Shown here piece by piece: positions 20,667 to 28,763 of a stretch of DNA of 64,000 nt. The stretch is from Erythrobacter sp. WG. GTDB lineage: Bacteria; Pseudomonadota; Alphaproteobacteria; Sphingomonadales; Sphingomonadaceae. A model generated the notes under the pieces. The model was not told where the DNA came from. It searched no databases and was given only the letters and a program-made list of their open reading frames with translations. Location: NCBI RefSeq assembly GCF_026586795.1, contig NZ_JAPFGY010000001.1:124001-188000 (forward strand), in the 5' to 3' direction. Numbering within the stretch: position 1 is the first letter of the stretch; every line of letters starts with the position of its first letter. The position numbers and the translations under genes were made by a program.

Positions 20667-22226
20667 TTGAGCGAGGACATCACCGCACCTGAGGCGGCGC
20701 GCGAGAAACCGGCGTCGGGCTACAGCTGGTATGTGCTGGGCGTGCTGGTGGTGGTCTATATCCTCAACTTCATCGATCGCCAGATCCTCGCCATCCTCGC
20801 GGTCGACATCAAGCGCGATCTCGGACTGGACGACAGCGACCTGGGATTCCTCGGGGGCGCGGCGTTTGCGGTCTTCTACGCCTTGTTCGGCGTGCCGCTC
20901 GGGCGGCTGGCGGACCGCTGGCACCGGGTGCGCCTGCTGACGTTCGGGCTGATGCTGTGGTCGACGATGACCGCGCTGTCAGGGTTCGCGCGCAACTTCA
21001 CGACCCTGTCGCTGGCGCGCATGGGCGTGGGCGTGGGGGAGGCGACCGCGAGCCCGACGGCCTATTCGCTGATCTCGGACTACTTCCCCGCTCGGCAGCG
21101 TGCGACCGCGCTCGCGATCTATTCCTCGGGACTTTATCTCGGCGGAGGCGTGTCGCTGCTGATCGGGGCCAAGATTTCGCAGGTCTGGGATGCGGCCTAC
21201 CCCGAGGGCGGCATCGGCGGGCTGGTCGGCTGGCAGGCGGCCTTCCTTGCCGTCGGCCTGCCGGGCGTGCTGCTGGCGCTGTGGGTGGCGAGCCTGCGCG
21301 AACCTGCGCGTGACGCAAAGGCGGCAGCCGGCGAGCGGCACCCGCTGCTCGATTTCCTGATCGATCTGTCCATGCTGCTGCCGCCGTTCACGCTGTTCCA
21401 CGCGTGGCGGCGCGGCGTGATGGCGGTGCTCATCAACCTCGTGATGGCCGCTGCCATGACCGCTTTTGCGCTGGTGATGATCAGGCTGACCAAGAACGTC
21501 CCCCAATGGGCAGCGATCGCTTTCGGCTATTATGCGGTGTTCTCCTGGGCTTCGACCCTGAGGCGCAACGACCCGGCAACCTTCCAGCTGATCTGGGGCA
21601 CGCCGGCGTTCATCTGCACGGCATTGGGATACGGGCTGGTGTCGCTCGGCGCCTATGCGCTCGCGTTCTGGTCCCCGACGTACGGGGAGATCATGCTGGG
21701 GCTTCCCAAGGGCGAGCTGGCCTTCGTCCTTGGCGGGTGCGGCGCGGCATCCGGCTTTCTCGGGGTGATCCTCGGCGGACGCCTGTCCGACTGGCTCCGC
21801 GCGCGCAATCCCTCGGGACGGATCCTGGTGGTGATGTTCGGTATTCTTGCGCCCGTGATTCCGATCTGGATCGGCTTCACGACTGAAAGCGCCGTGGTGT
21901 TCTATGTCATGAGCTTTCTGGCCGGGATGTTCGCGGCGACCGCGCTCGGCGCTGCGGCGGCGACCACGCAGGACCTGGTGTTGCCCCAGATGCGCGGCAC
22001 GGCGACAGCTTCATTCTTTCTCGCGACGACGCTCGTGGGGCTGGGGCTCGGGCCGTTCATGGTCGGGGCGGTGTCCGACCTGAGCGGGAGCCTGCGGATC
22101 GGGGTGTTGTCGCTGATCGGGGTCGCCCCGATCTCGCTGGCCCTGCTGATCTGGGCCTACCGCGCCCTGCCGCAGGCCGAGGCGACCATCGCGCAGCGGG
22201 CCGAGGCGGCGGTCCTGAAGGGCTGA
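20667..22226 (+). CDS. MFS transporter
   Basis: A major facilitator protein of 519 residues from the TTG at 20667. The family loop between helices 2 and 3 is GRLADRWHRVRLL, and LARMGVGVGEATASPTAYSLISDYF is the antiporter-like helix 5 region (about residues 113-137). It resembles the Spinster-like group, broad in Sphingomonadales; the substrate is unknown. An extra cytoplasmic/membrane segment (about residues 230-300) widens the middle. I chose TTG because AGGGGA lies six bases before it and the product then reads MSEDITAPE; a GTG at 20631 would add 12 residues. Confidence 0.82.
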   Translation: MSEDITAPEAAREKPASGYSWYVLGVLVVVYILNFIDRQILAILAVDIKRDLGLDDSDLGFLGGAAFAVFYALFGVPLGRLADRWHRVRLLTFGLMLWSTMTALSGFARNFTTLSLARMGVGVGEATASPTAYSLISDYFPARQRATALAIYSSGLYLGGGVSLLIGAKISQVWDAAYPEGGIGGLVGWQAAFLAVGLPGVLLALWVASLREPARDAKAAAGERHPLLDFLIDLSMLLPPFTLFHAWRRGVMAVLINLVMAAAMTAFALVMIRLTKNVPQWAAIAFGYYAVFSWASTLRRNDPATFQLIWGTPAFICTALGYGLVSLGAYALAFWSPTYGEIMLGLPKGELAFVLGGCGAASGFLGVILGGRLSDWLRARNPSGRILVVMFGILAPVIPIWIGFTTESAVVFYVMSFLAGMFAATALGAAAATTQDLVLPQMRGTATASFFLATTLVGLGLGPFMVGAVSDLSGSLRIGVLSLIGVAPISLALLIWAYRALPQAEATIAQRAEAAVLKG

Positions 22227-22551
22227 TGACCCGCACCTTGCCCGGCAGGCGGTGCTAGGGCTGGGTGGAGCAAGCGGCTGCGTGGCGCCTCGAGGACGCG
22301 TTTCCAAAAATGCATCCTTGGCCTTCGCCGGTGCGGGCTGCGTTGTCGCGCTGTGCTCCTCTGTTGCGGCGCGGGCGGCTCATCCCCCCTCCTGATCCCA
22401 ACCCGTCGAGCCCTGCGCGCTCACGCTGGTGAAGGCGCTGCTGCTGGACGAGCAGATCGGATCGGATCGGCCGCGCTGTGCCCGCCGCGAGCATAGAAAA
22501 AGGGGCCGGATCGCTCCGGCCCCTTTCGCTTATTCCCGAAGGAACTGTGGC
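22227..22551. other. 325-base intergenic region between converging MFS and OmpA genes
   Basis: No convincing gene is present on either strand. The right part holds the ompA terminator at 22495-22526. The short open frames here have no start site, no bias and no recognisable product. Confidence 0.6.
22495..22526 (-). terminator. intrinsic terminator of ompA
   Basis: On the minus strand a 12-bp stem (22526-22515 with 22510-22499; core GGGGCCGGA/TCCGGCCCC) encloses a 4-base loop and runs into TTTTTCTA. It starts 26 bases after the ompA stop. Confidence 0.9.
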
Positions 22552-23694
22552 TTACATGCCCGAACCCGGACCGTAGGTCACTTCCACGCGGCGGTTCTGC
22601 GCTTCGCGCACACCGTCGGCGGTCGGGACCCGCGGCTGCGATTCGCCGAAGGCCTGGGTGGTCATGCGCGCAGCCGGAACGCCGCGGCCGACGAGGTACG
22701 ACTTGACCGAGTCGGCACGACGCTGGGCGAGGCCGAGGTTGTACTTCGGCGTGCCCGCGCGGTCGGTGTGACCGGCCAGCATGACGTTGGCGGTGCCGCA
22801 GTTCGCGTAAGCCGTCGCGGCGCTGTCGAGGATGCGGGCAGCTTCGGCCGTGATGTCCGACTTGTCGAAGTCGAAGAACACGATGTACGGGCCGGTGTTG
22901 CAAGCAACCTTCGGAGGCGGCGGCGGCGGCGGGGGAGGCGGCGGCGGCGGGGGAGGCGGCGGCGGCGGAGGCGGCGGGGGAGGCGGCGCTTCCTTGCCAC
23001 CGAAGTTGTAGGTGATCGTGCCCAGCAGAGAGTGCGTGGTCAGATCGGTGTCGATGCGACGGCCGATCGAGTCGATCAGGTTCACGTCCGGCACGTTGAA
23101 GTAGCGGTACTTCAAGCCGATATCGACCGAATCGGAGATCGGCGCGCGGATGCCGGCGATCAGCTGCCAGGCGAACCCGGTGTCCGAATCGTTGTAAGCG
23201 CCGGGACCGCGACGGTCGAAGTTGGCGTCCATGTCGACGCGGGCAACACCGACACCACCGCCGGCAAAGCCCTGCAGGCCATCATCCGGACCGAAGTCGA
23301 ACATGCCGTTGAGCATGAAGCTCAGCGCGTTCACGCCGCCGAGCGACGGGGCCGTGGCGTTGGTGAGACGACCGTTGCGACCGCCGGGCTGACCGATCGG
23401 GTCAATCTGGAGGCCCTGCGTCCCGGCAGCGATATCGTCAACCCGGGCCGAACGGTAGCTGGCTTCGGTTTCCAGACGGAAGGCACCGAAGTCGTAGCCG
23501 ACGATGCCGCCGAAATCGTAGCCGGTGCCGTAGTTGACCGTAGCGTTGTCCGCGACGCCGTTGACGTCCAGATCCTGGTCTTCGACGATCATGACGCCGC
23601 CTTCACCCTGGATGTACCACTGGCCGTCGCGGGCCATGGCGGGTGTGGCAAGCGCCGTCGAAGCCATCGCCATTCCAATGACGAGTTTGCGCAT
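22552..23694 (-). CDS. OmpA family outer-membrane protein with polyproline linker
   Basis: A 380-residue outer-membrane protein. A signal peptide (MRKLVIGMAMASTALATPAMA) is followed by an eight-strand beta-barrel domain (about residues 22-235; typical opening RDGQWYIQGEGGV and ending HSLLGTITYNFGG). Then comes a run of 25 uninterrupted prolines (codons 22986-22912), and the peptidoglycan-binding OmpA C-terminal domain (about 265-380) with FFDFDKSDIT, AGHTDRAGTPKYN and the NRRVEV end. It tethers the outer membrane to the wall. The start has AAAGGGGAAA upstream. The proline tract is encoded mostly by CCG/CCC/CCT mixes. Confidence 0.92.
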   Translation of the reverse strand: MRKLVIGMAMASTALATPAMARDGQWYIQGEGGVMIVEDQDLDVNGVADNATVNYGTGYDFGGIVGYDFGAFRLETEASYRSARVDDIAAGTQGLQIDPIGQPGGRNGRLTNATAPSLGGVNALSFMLNGMFDFGPDDGLQGFAGGGVGVARVDMDANFDRRGPGAYNDSDTGFAWQLIAGIRAPISDSVDIGLKYRYFNVPDVNLIDSIGRRIDTDLTTHSLLGTITYNFGGKEAPPPPPPPPPPPPPPPPPPPPPPPPPKVACNTGPYIVFFDFDKSDITAEAARILDSAATAYANCGTANVMLAGHTDRAGTPKYNLGLAQRRADSVKSYLVGRGVPAARMTTQAFGESQPRVPTADGVREAQNRRVEVTYGPGSGM

Positions 23695-23863
23695 ATCCAA
23701 ATTTCCCCTTTGCATTAGACTTGAGGCACCGGGCGTCTCTATCTTTTCCCCATGCGCGAGGCAAGCCGTCAATGGCTGCGGGGTGTTGCAGGAATGTCGC
23801 GATTGGACGCTGCCGGCGAAAAAATCGACGCCGGAAACGCTCGGAAAACAGCCACGCTTGCGA

Positions 23864-24271
23864 TCAAGGGGTGGCTGTTGCCAGAATGCCGACCGCGCGC
23901 AGGGCGTCGACGAGGGCGACGATCGCGGCACGGGCCTCGGCATCGGTGACGCCCCCCCCGGAAGGCAGCCCGGGTGCCTGCGCGCTCTTCCACCCGGACC
24001 GGAAGACCAGCAAGTGGTCGGCGGCCCGGTCGAAGATCGCCATGCCCTGCACGGGCGCCACGAAATGCCACGCGCCGCCGATCAGCACCGCGACATGGTC
24101 GGCATGATCCGCCCACGCACCGGTGGCCGGCGCCGTGATCCTGTAGCAGGCGCCTTCGGCAGGGGTGGCCGGGGGCGCGGGCTGCGAACCGACGACCGAC
24201 TGCGGGTACAGGGCATCGACAAGGCTCAGCGCCTCGTTGAGGGTGAATTCCTTCTGGGCCTGGCCGGCAAG
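23864..24271 (-). pseudogene. DUF2793 protein, 5' end lost (gene transfer agent remnant)
   Basis: The last ~136 residues of a DUF2793 protein, beginning inside its conserved opening at LAGQAQKEFTLNEAL and running to the natural stop at 23864, with AWHFVAPVQGMAIFD and the end GGGVTDAEARAAIVALVDALRAVG intact (positions about 24100 and 23940). In related genomes I recall DUF2793 at the far end of gene transfer agent clusters. Here its first dozen codons are gone and the coding sequence is joined at about 24265-24275 to the middle of a large terminase gene in another frame. An accidental ATG upstream (24337) could still allow a chimeric 157-residue product. Confidence 0.7.
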
Positions 24272-24731
24272 CATGGCTGTGCTGCGGCCCGCGCAGGGCT
24301 TCAGGCTCGGCGGCCGAGAACAGCTGGGCCTGCGCACCGCTTTCGAAGCGGATGCGGTGCAGCGAGGGCTCGAAGACCGGCTTGTGTCCGGGACGGCAGA
24401 TCGCCAGCAACCCGCTGTCGCCCTCGACCATCACCGCGCGCGCCTCGGCGAGCGAGGCCGAGACCAGCGCGATGCGCGCATCGGGGTTCGCGTCGGCGAT
24501 CATCCGCACCCATTCGGCGCCCGAGCGGGTCTTGCCGAAGCCGCGCCCGGCCATGATCATCCAGATGCGCCAGTCGCCGGGCGGCGGGAGCTGTTGGGGC
24601 CGGGCGGTGAATGGCCAGACGTAGCCGTGGCCGTTCCGCTCGGTCTGGTCCATTTCCTTGCTCAGCATCGAGCGGGCCTGTTCGCCCTCCGGACTGTCGT
24701 CCTGCATCAGGTCTTCGTAGGGCCCGCTCAT
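24270..24731 (-). pseudogene. GTA/phage large terminase, truncated to its N-terminal third
   Basis: From the ATG at 24731 about 154 residues match the gene transfer agent-type TerL: Walker A AGRGFGKTRSGAEW, then RIALVSASLAEARAVMVEGDSGLL, FESGAQAQLFSAAEPEALRG and PQHSHA. Family proteins continue with WCDE (Walker B) and a nuclease domain; here the match stops dead at about 24270 and the sequence turns into DUF2793. Portal, protease, capsid and tail genes are all absent. The start overlaps the preceding gene's stop (ATGA), as in an intact operon. DNA packaging is therefore lost. Confidence 0.75.
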
Positions 24732-25195
24732 CCGGCCCTGCCCTCGGCCGCAGCCTTTTGCCGCGCGATGCGCTTGCGGATGTCCTCGACCTTGCGGTCG
24801 ATCGAGGCGCGCACCTCGGCGATGCTGACGTTGGGCACATCGCTGTCCGCGCGGCGTGCGGAACCCTCGCGGCGCGCTGCGATGAGGCGGATCGCATTGG
24901 CGAAATCGAACCTGTCGCCGTTGGCGGTCACGAGATCGCCTTCGCGCAGGCGGCGGATCACCTCGAGTTCGAGGTTGAGGTAGCTGTCGGCCACCGCCGC
25001 CTGCCAGGCGCGGGCAAAATCGGGTTCCTTCCGGCGCGCGGCCTGCGCCCGGGCCGGGGTCACCTTCGCTGCGGCGGCGGCGGCGGCGACGCTCGAGGTG
25101 GCCGCCAGCGCCTCCAGGAACCGCTTGCGCCAGTGCCGCCCGGCGACCAGCCTGGCGGGATCGTCGCCAGCAGCGGACGGCATTGCTTGGCTCAT
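24728..25195 (-). CDS. small terminase-like protein of a gene transfer agent remnant
   Basis: A 155-residue, Ala/Arg-rich, mostly helical protein directly upstream of, and overlapping, the terL fragment. The first part (RKRFLEALAATSSVAAAAAAAKVTPARAQAARR, abbreviated, about residues 23-55) looks like a helix-turn-helix of the kind in small terminases, and EPDFARAWQAAVADSYLNLE resembles phage terminase small subunits. Position supports this. It appears intact, but without TerL and capsid genes it can have no packaging role. Confidence 0.6.
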   Translation of the reverse strand: MSQAMPSAAGDDPARLVAGRHWRKRFLEALAATSSVAAAAAAAKVTPARAQAARRKEPDFARAWQAAVADSYLNLELEVIRRLREGDLVTANGDRFDFANAIRLIAARREGSARRADSDVPNVSIAEVRASIDRKVEDIRKRIARQKAAAEGRAG

Positions 25196-25223
25196 GGCGA
25201 CCGCTCCGGGTGACGAATGCGGA

Positions 25224-25257
25224 AAAGGGCGGCGCTCCGGGTGGGGCGCCGCCCTTT
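25224..25257 (-). terminator. hairpin in the leader of the GTA-remnant operon (possible attenuator)
   Basis: AAAGGGCGGCGC (25224-25235) and GCGCCGCCCTTT (25246-25257) form a perfect 12-bp stem with a 10-base loop. Read on the minus strand it ends in TTTT, like an intrinsic terminator, and it lies 28 bases before the start of the small terminase-like gene and after the promoter-like boxes at 25288-25316. Confidence 0.6.
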
Positions 25258-25287
25258 CGGCGACTCGCAGTTTTTCGAGGATGCCTG

Positions 25288-25316
25288 GTCCTAACCAAAC
25301 AGCGTAACGATGTCAA
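25288..25316 (-). promoter_or_regulatory. candidate sigma-70 promoter for the GTA-remnant operon
   Basis: On the minus strand TTGACA (25316-25311) is a perfect -35 box; 17 bases later TAGGAC (25293-25288) is a weak -10 box. A palindrome TAACC-AGATC-GGTTA (25324-25338) lies just upstream and could be an operator. The surrounding 60 bases are noticeably AT-richer than the rest of the window. Confidence 0.35.
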
Positions 25317-25408
25317 GCTAAATTAACCAGATCGGTTATGCGGTCCCGCTTGCCCGTCATCCGCGCCTCGCCTAAGGGCCGCCAACCGCCGCGAAGGGGA
25401 TCTCGGGT

Positions 25409-26047
25409 ATGCGCTGGCTGCGCCTTCTCTACGACTGGACGATGGACAAGGCTGCGCACCCCCACGCGCAGGCCTGGCTCGCGTTCTTCTGTTTCATCGA
25501 AGCGAGCTTCTTTCCCGTCCCGCCGCATCCCCTGCTCGGCCTGATGTGCCTCGCCGAGCCGAAAAAGGCGATGCGCTTTGGAATCATCGCCACGCTCGCC
25601 TCGGTGGCGGGCGGTCTGTTCGGCTACCTGATCGGCGCGGCGCTTTACGACACGGTCGGCCGCACGATCCTCGCCGCGATTGGCCTCACCGAGCGCTTCC
25701 CTGTGGCGGCCTGCTATCTCAGGGAATACGACTGGGAGGCGATCATCATCGCCGGGGCGACCCCGGTGCCCTTCAAGCTCCTGACCATCACCGCCGGCTT
25801 CGTCGGGATGAACCTCGTGACCTTCACGCTCGCGAGCCTCGCCGGGCGAGGCATGATCTTCTTCACGGTGGGCGTGCTGTTCCGGGTGTTCGGCGCGCCG
25901 ATCAAGACCTTCATCGATCGCTATCTCGGCCTCGTCACCGCCGCGTTCGTGGCGCTGGTGATCGGCGGCGTGCTCGTGCTGGCACAATTCGGCAGCGGCG
26001 AGGACAAGTCCGACCCTTGCGTCAACGCGACCAGCGTGCGGGCTTGA
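25409..26047 (+). CDS. YqaA/DedA-like VTT-domain membrane protein
   Basis: A 212-residue inner-membrane protein with about five hydrophobic segments. FIEASFFPVPPHPLLG and GATPVPFKLLTITAGFVGMN match the two re-entrant motifs of the VTT (SNARE-associated, DedA/YqaA) family, which moves or flips phospholipids or supports membrane homeostasis. The YqaA-like short form fits the length. It stands alone between the phage remnant and usg. Confidence 0.82.
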   Translation: MRWLRLLYDWTMDKAAHPHAQAWLAFFCFIEASFFPVPPHPLLGLMCLAEPKKAMRFGIIATLASVAGGLFGYLIGAALYDTVGRTILAAIGLTERFPVAACYLREYDWEAIIIAGATPVPFKLLTITAGFVGMNLVTFTLASLAGRGMIFFTVGVLFRVFGAPIKTFIDRYLGLVTAAFVALVIGGVLVLAQFGSGEDKSDPCVNATSVRA

Positions 26048-26163
26048 TGGCGCGAGGGATCACACGCCTCGCCGCAAGATTATTGCCGAATACCTATTGA
26101 CGATAAACCGATTCGTGCGATTCTCCTGGCAAAGCTTTTCTTCAGGCGATGCGAGGAGGAGTG

Positions 26164-26433
26164 ATGACGGACCGCGCGTTCATGGCCCAGATGGCAGGCT
26201 ACGGCCTGTCGACGGTCGAGATCCACTACTGGATGCCCGATCACCGCAACCTGCTGCAGCAGTTCGTGATGCAGCAATACGACGTCGCCCCGCAATTTCC
26301 CGAGCTCGACCGCTTCCTCGGCTTCTGGCGGCGCGAGATCGATGCGGTGCTGCATTCGGTTCGGGTTGCGCACAAGCACCTGATCGGCCCGCAGGAATGG
26401 CGCGCCGTTGACCGCATCGTGACGATCAACTGA
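26164..26433 (+). CDS. Usg family protein
   Basis: A conserved 89-residue alphaproteobacterial protein. GYGLSTVEIHYWMPDHRNLLQQFVMQQYD and FPELDRFLGFWRREIDAVLHSVRVAH (both abbreviated, about residues 13-68) match Usg, whose name comes from its place upstream of a trpF-type gene in other species; no trp gene is here. Its role is unknown. The ATG at 26164 has a strong AGGAGGAG before it; the frame opens a few codons earlier at 26149. Confidence 0.85.
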   Translation: MTDRAFMAQMAGYGLSTVEIHYWMPDHRNLLQQFVMQQYDVAPQFPELDRFLGFWRREIDAVLHSVRVAHKHLIGPQEWRAVDRIVTIN

Positions 26434-26457
26434 GGGTGCGGAGCCCCCACCCCCCAT

Positions 26458-26479
26458 CCCCCTCCCCGAGGGGAGGGGG
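26458..26479. terminator. bidirectional hairpin between usg and spt
   Basis: CCCCCTCCCC (26458-26467) pairs perfectly with GGGGAGGGGG (26470-26479). It lies exactly between the two converging stops (26433 and 26486) but lacks a T-run. Confidence 0.5.
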
Positions 26480-26485
26480 AGCGTC

Positions 26486-27712
26486 TCAGATGATCCCGAT
26501 CGCCTTTCCGGCGCGCTCGAACATCCCGAGGATGGTCTGCACCTGTTCGGCCGAATGCTCCGCGCACAGCGAGCAGCGCAGCAGGGTCATGCCCGCAGGG
26601 GTCGCCGGGGGCCGGGCGAGGTTGACGTAGAGGCCCTCCTTCAGCAGCGCCTCCCACATCATCGCGCCCTTCTCGAGGTCGGGCATGATGACGGCGATGA
26701 TCGCGCTCTGCGGGGTTTCTGTGCCGAGCTTGAAGCCGAGATCGATGAGGCCCTTGTGCAGGGTGCGGCTGTTTTCCCACAGGTGCGCGCGCTTGTTGCC
26801 GCCGTGCATCAGCTTGCGGATCGAGGTGGCCGAGCTCGCCATCACGCTCGGCGGCAGGGCGGCGGTGAACACGTAGGGGCGGCAGACGAGGCGCAGCACC
26901 TCGAACTTCGGGTGGTTGGAGACGCAGAAGCCGCCGACCGTGCCGACGCTCTTGGAGAAGGTGCCGATGATGAAATCGACGTCGTCAATCACGCCCTGAT
27001 CCTCGGCGACGCCGCGGCCGTGTTCGCCGATGAAGCCCATCGAATGCGCTTCGTCGACCAGCACCATCGCGCCGTTTTCCTTGGCGATGCGGACCATCTC
27101 CTTCAGCGGCGCGACATCGCCCATCATCGAATAGACGCCCTCGAGCACCACCAGCTTGCCCGCGCCTTCGGGGATGCGCTTCAACCGCTTTTCCAGCGCC
27201 TCGACGTCGTTGTGCTTGAAGGGCACGACTTCGGCGCGGCCCATCGCGCAGCCATCATAGATCGAGGCGTGGCTGTCGATGTCGAGGATGATGTAGTCGC
27301 CCTTGCCGGCGAGGGTGGAGATCACCCCGAGATTCGCCTGATAGCCGGTCGAGAAGACCATCGCGTGGTCCATCGCGTAGAATTCGCGCAGCGCCGCTTC
27401 CACATCGCGATGGTCGCGGAAGGTGCCGTTGAGGACCCGGCTGCCGGTCGTGCCCGCGCCGAAATCCTCCATCGCCTGCTTGCCCGCCGCGATCACGTCG
27501 GGGTCGAAGGTCATCCCCATGTAGTTGTAGGTGCCGAGCAGGATCGTGTCGCGCCCGTTGCAGATCGCGCGGGTGGGCGAGAGCACCTGCTCCATGACGA
27601 GGTTGAAGGGATCCTCCACCCCGGCCGCCAGCAGCTGCTCGCGGGTCTGGATGATCGGATCGAACTTGGCGAGCAGGTCGACGGGCTGCACGGGGGCGAG
27701 AGTCTCGGTCAT
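26486..27712 (-). CDS. spt: serine palmitoyltransferase
   Basis: This 408-residue PLP enzyme (alpha-oxoamine synthase family) condenses serine with an acyl thioester to 3-ketosphinganine, the first step of sphingolipid synthesis. It closely resembles the soluble Sphingomonas enzyme, with LLGTYNYMGMTFDPDV, FGAGTTGSRVLNG, LVDEAHSMGF, the PLP lysine Lys254 in GTFSKSVGT, and RPPATPAG near the C-terminus. It could be confused with 5-aminolevulinate synthase or KBL, but the SPT-specific stretches decide. The acyl carrier protein gene lies 14 bases upstream, which supports acyl-ACP as the donor. Confidence 0.93.
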   Translation of the reverse strand: MTETLAPVQPVDLLAKFDPIIQTREQLLAAGVEDPFNLVMEQVLSPTRAICNGRDTILLGTYNYMGMTFDPDVIAAGKQAMEDFGAGTTGSRVLNGTFRDHRDVEAALREFYAMDHAMVFSTGYQANLGVISTLAGKGDYIILDIDSHASIYDGCAMGRAEVVPFKHNDVEALEKRLKRIPEGAGKLVVLEGVYSMMGDVAPLKEMVRIAKENGAMVLVDEAHSMGFIGEHGRGVAEDQGVIDDVDFIIGTFSKSVGTVGGFCVSNHPKFEVLRLVCRPYVFTAALPPSVMASSATSIRKLMHGGNKRAHLWENSRTLHKGLIDLGFKLGTETPQSAIIAVIMPDLEKGAMMWEALLKEGLYVNLARPPATPAGMTLLRCSLCAEHSAEQVQTILGMFERAGKAIGII

Positions 27713-27726
27713 GGAGGAAGCCCTTA

Positions 27727-27969
27727 TCAGCTATCCTGCAGCTTGTGGACTGCCGCGACGAGCTGGCCCCAGTTTTCGATCTCGGCCTGCTGGTTCATCG
27801 AGATGATGACGTCGAAGGCGTCCTCGATCTCTGCCACGAAATCCATCACGGTGAGGCTGTCGAACTCGAGATCACCGGCGAAGGTGGTGCTGTCCTCGAT
27901 GGCGATGCCCTTCTTGTTGAAGGGCGCGACCAGATCACGGATGCGGGCGTCGACGTCGGCGGGGGTCAT
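27727..27969 (-). CDS. acyl carrier protein of the sphingolipid pathway
   Basis: An 80-residue ACP with the phosphopantetheine serine Ser38 in LEFDSLTVMDF. It begins an operon with spt and most likely carries the acyl chain delivered to it, as in Caulobacter and Sphingomonas where a dedicated ACP is next to spt. It is distinct from the fatty-acid synthesis ACP, which has a different core (DSLDTVE). The start at 27969 is preferred over an in-frame start at 28011. Confidence 0.9.
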   Translation of the reverse strand: MTPADVDARIRDLVAPFNKKGIAIEDSTTFAGDLEFDSLTVMDFVAEIEDAFDVIISMNQQAEIENWGQLVAAVHKLQDS

Positions 27970-28069
27970 GGGCGGGGGCCTTGTTGCAGCACGAGAGGGA
28001 TACGGCTGCAAAGCGGCGGATGATGCAGCTTGTCAAGCTTTCGCCCGGTGCCGGCGGCACGGGGCTGGG

Positions 28070-28432
28070 TCAGACCAGCGCGTTCACCGCGTTCATGAAG
28101 GGGCCGATCGAGACCGGCTTGGAGAGATACCCTTCCGCCCCCGCCGCACGGATGCGCTCCTCGTCGCCCTTGGCGGCGAAGGCGGTCACCGCCAGCACGG
28201 GAATCCCCGCCAGCCGCCGGTCGCGCTTGGCCGCCTCGATCAGGTCGACGCCCGAGACGCCGCCGAGCTGGATATCCATGATGATGAGATCGGGCGTCAC
28301 CGCGCGCGCGGTGTCGAGCACCTTGTCGCCTTCCGCCACCGGCTCCACCTCGAAGCCGTTCGCCTTGAGCACGTCGCAGAACAATTTCCGGTTGAGGTCA
28401 TTGTCCTCGACAACCATGATCCGCTTTGTCAC
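28070..28432 (-). CDS. divK: single-domain response regulator DivK
   Basis: A 120-residue receiver with no output domain. The acidic pocket is Glu9/Asp10, the phosphoryl site is Asp53 (LIIMDIQLGG) and the lysine is in YLSKPVS. The length, Asp53 and the N-terminus KRIMVVEDNDLNRKLF match Caulobacter DivK, which signals cell-cycle and polarity state between PleC/DivJ kinases and DivL. It is divergent from DUF3572, a neighbour seen in many alphaproteobacteria, which supports the name. PleD, often next to divK, is not here. Confidence 0.85.
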   Translation of the reverse strand: MTKRIMVVEDNDLNRKLFCDVLKANGFEVEPVAEGDKVLDTARAVTPDLIIMDIQLGGVSGVDLIEAAKRDRRLAGIPVLAVTAFAAKGDEERIRAAGAEGYLSKPVSIGPFMNAVNALV

Positions 28433-28472
28433 TGAACGCCCCGTTCGCCACCCACGGCTGCACTAGACCCTC

Positions 28473-28763
28473 GTGAAGGACAGGACAATCCCGCTTCGCC
28501 CCCGATCCGCGCCGCAGAACCCGGAAAGCCTCGCGCTCGCGGCGCTCGGCTGGGCGCTGCAATGCGAGGATCGCGCGCAGCGGTATCTTGAACTCACCGG
28601 CCTCGATCCCGATTCCCTGCGAGCCGGGCTCGGCGATCCGCTGATCCTCGCCTCGGCGCTCGAATTCCTCGCCAACCATGAACCCGATCTCATCCGCGCC
28701 GCAGAAGCCCTCGCCGTCACCCCCGAGGAACTGGTCGCCGCCAAGGACGCCCTGACCGCATGA
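28473..28763 (+). CDS. DUF3572 family protein
   Basis: A 96-residue, mainly helical, cytoplasmic protein of unknown function, conserved in alphaproteobacteria. The stretches NPESLALAALGWAL and the end EELVAAKDALT are typical. It uses a GTG start (28473), 41 bases from the divergent divK start, so the two share a promoter region. It is coupled by ATGA overlap to the HAD gene. Confidence 0.75.
   Translation: MKDRTIPLRPRSAPQNPESLALAALGWALQCEDRAQRYLELTGLDPDSLRAGLGDPLILASALEFLANHEPDLIRAAEALAVTPEELVAAKDALTA

Noticed and set aside
22255..22494. 79-residue minus-strand frame between the MFS and ompA genes
   Set aside because: No ribosome site, no bias and no recognisable family; it also overlaps nothing conserved.
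22912..22990. Proline codon run as an assembly artefact
   Set aside because: Frame is kept on both sides and polyproline linkers are common in sphingomonad OmpA proteins; the exact count could still vary.
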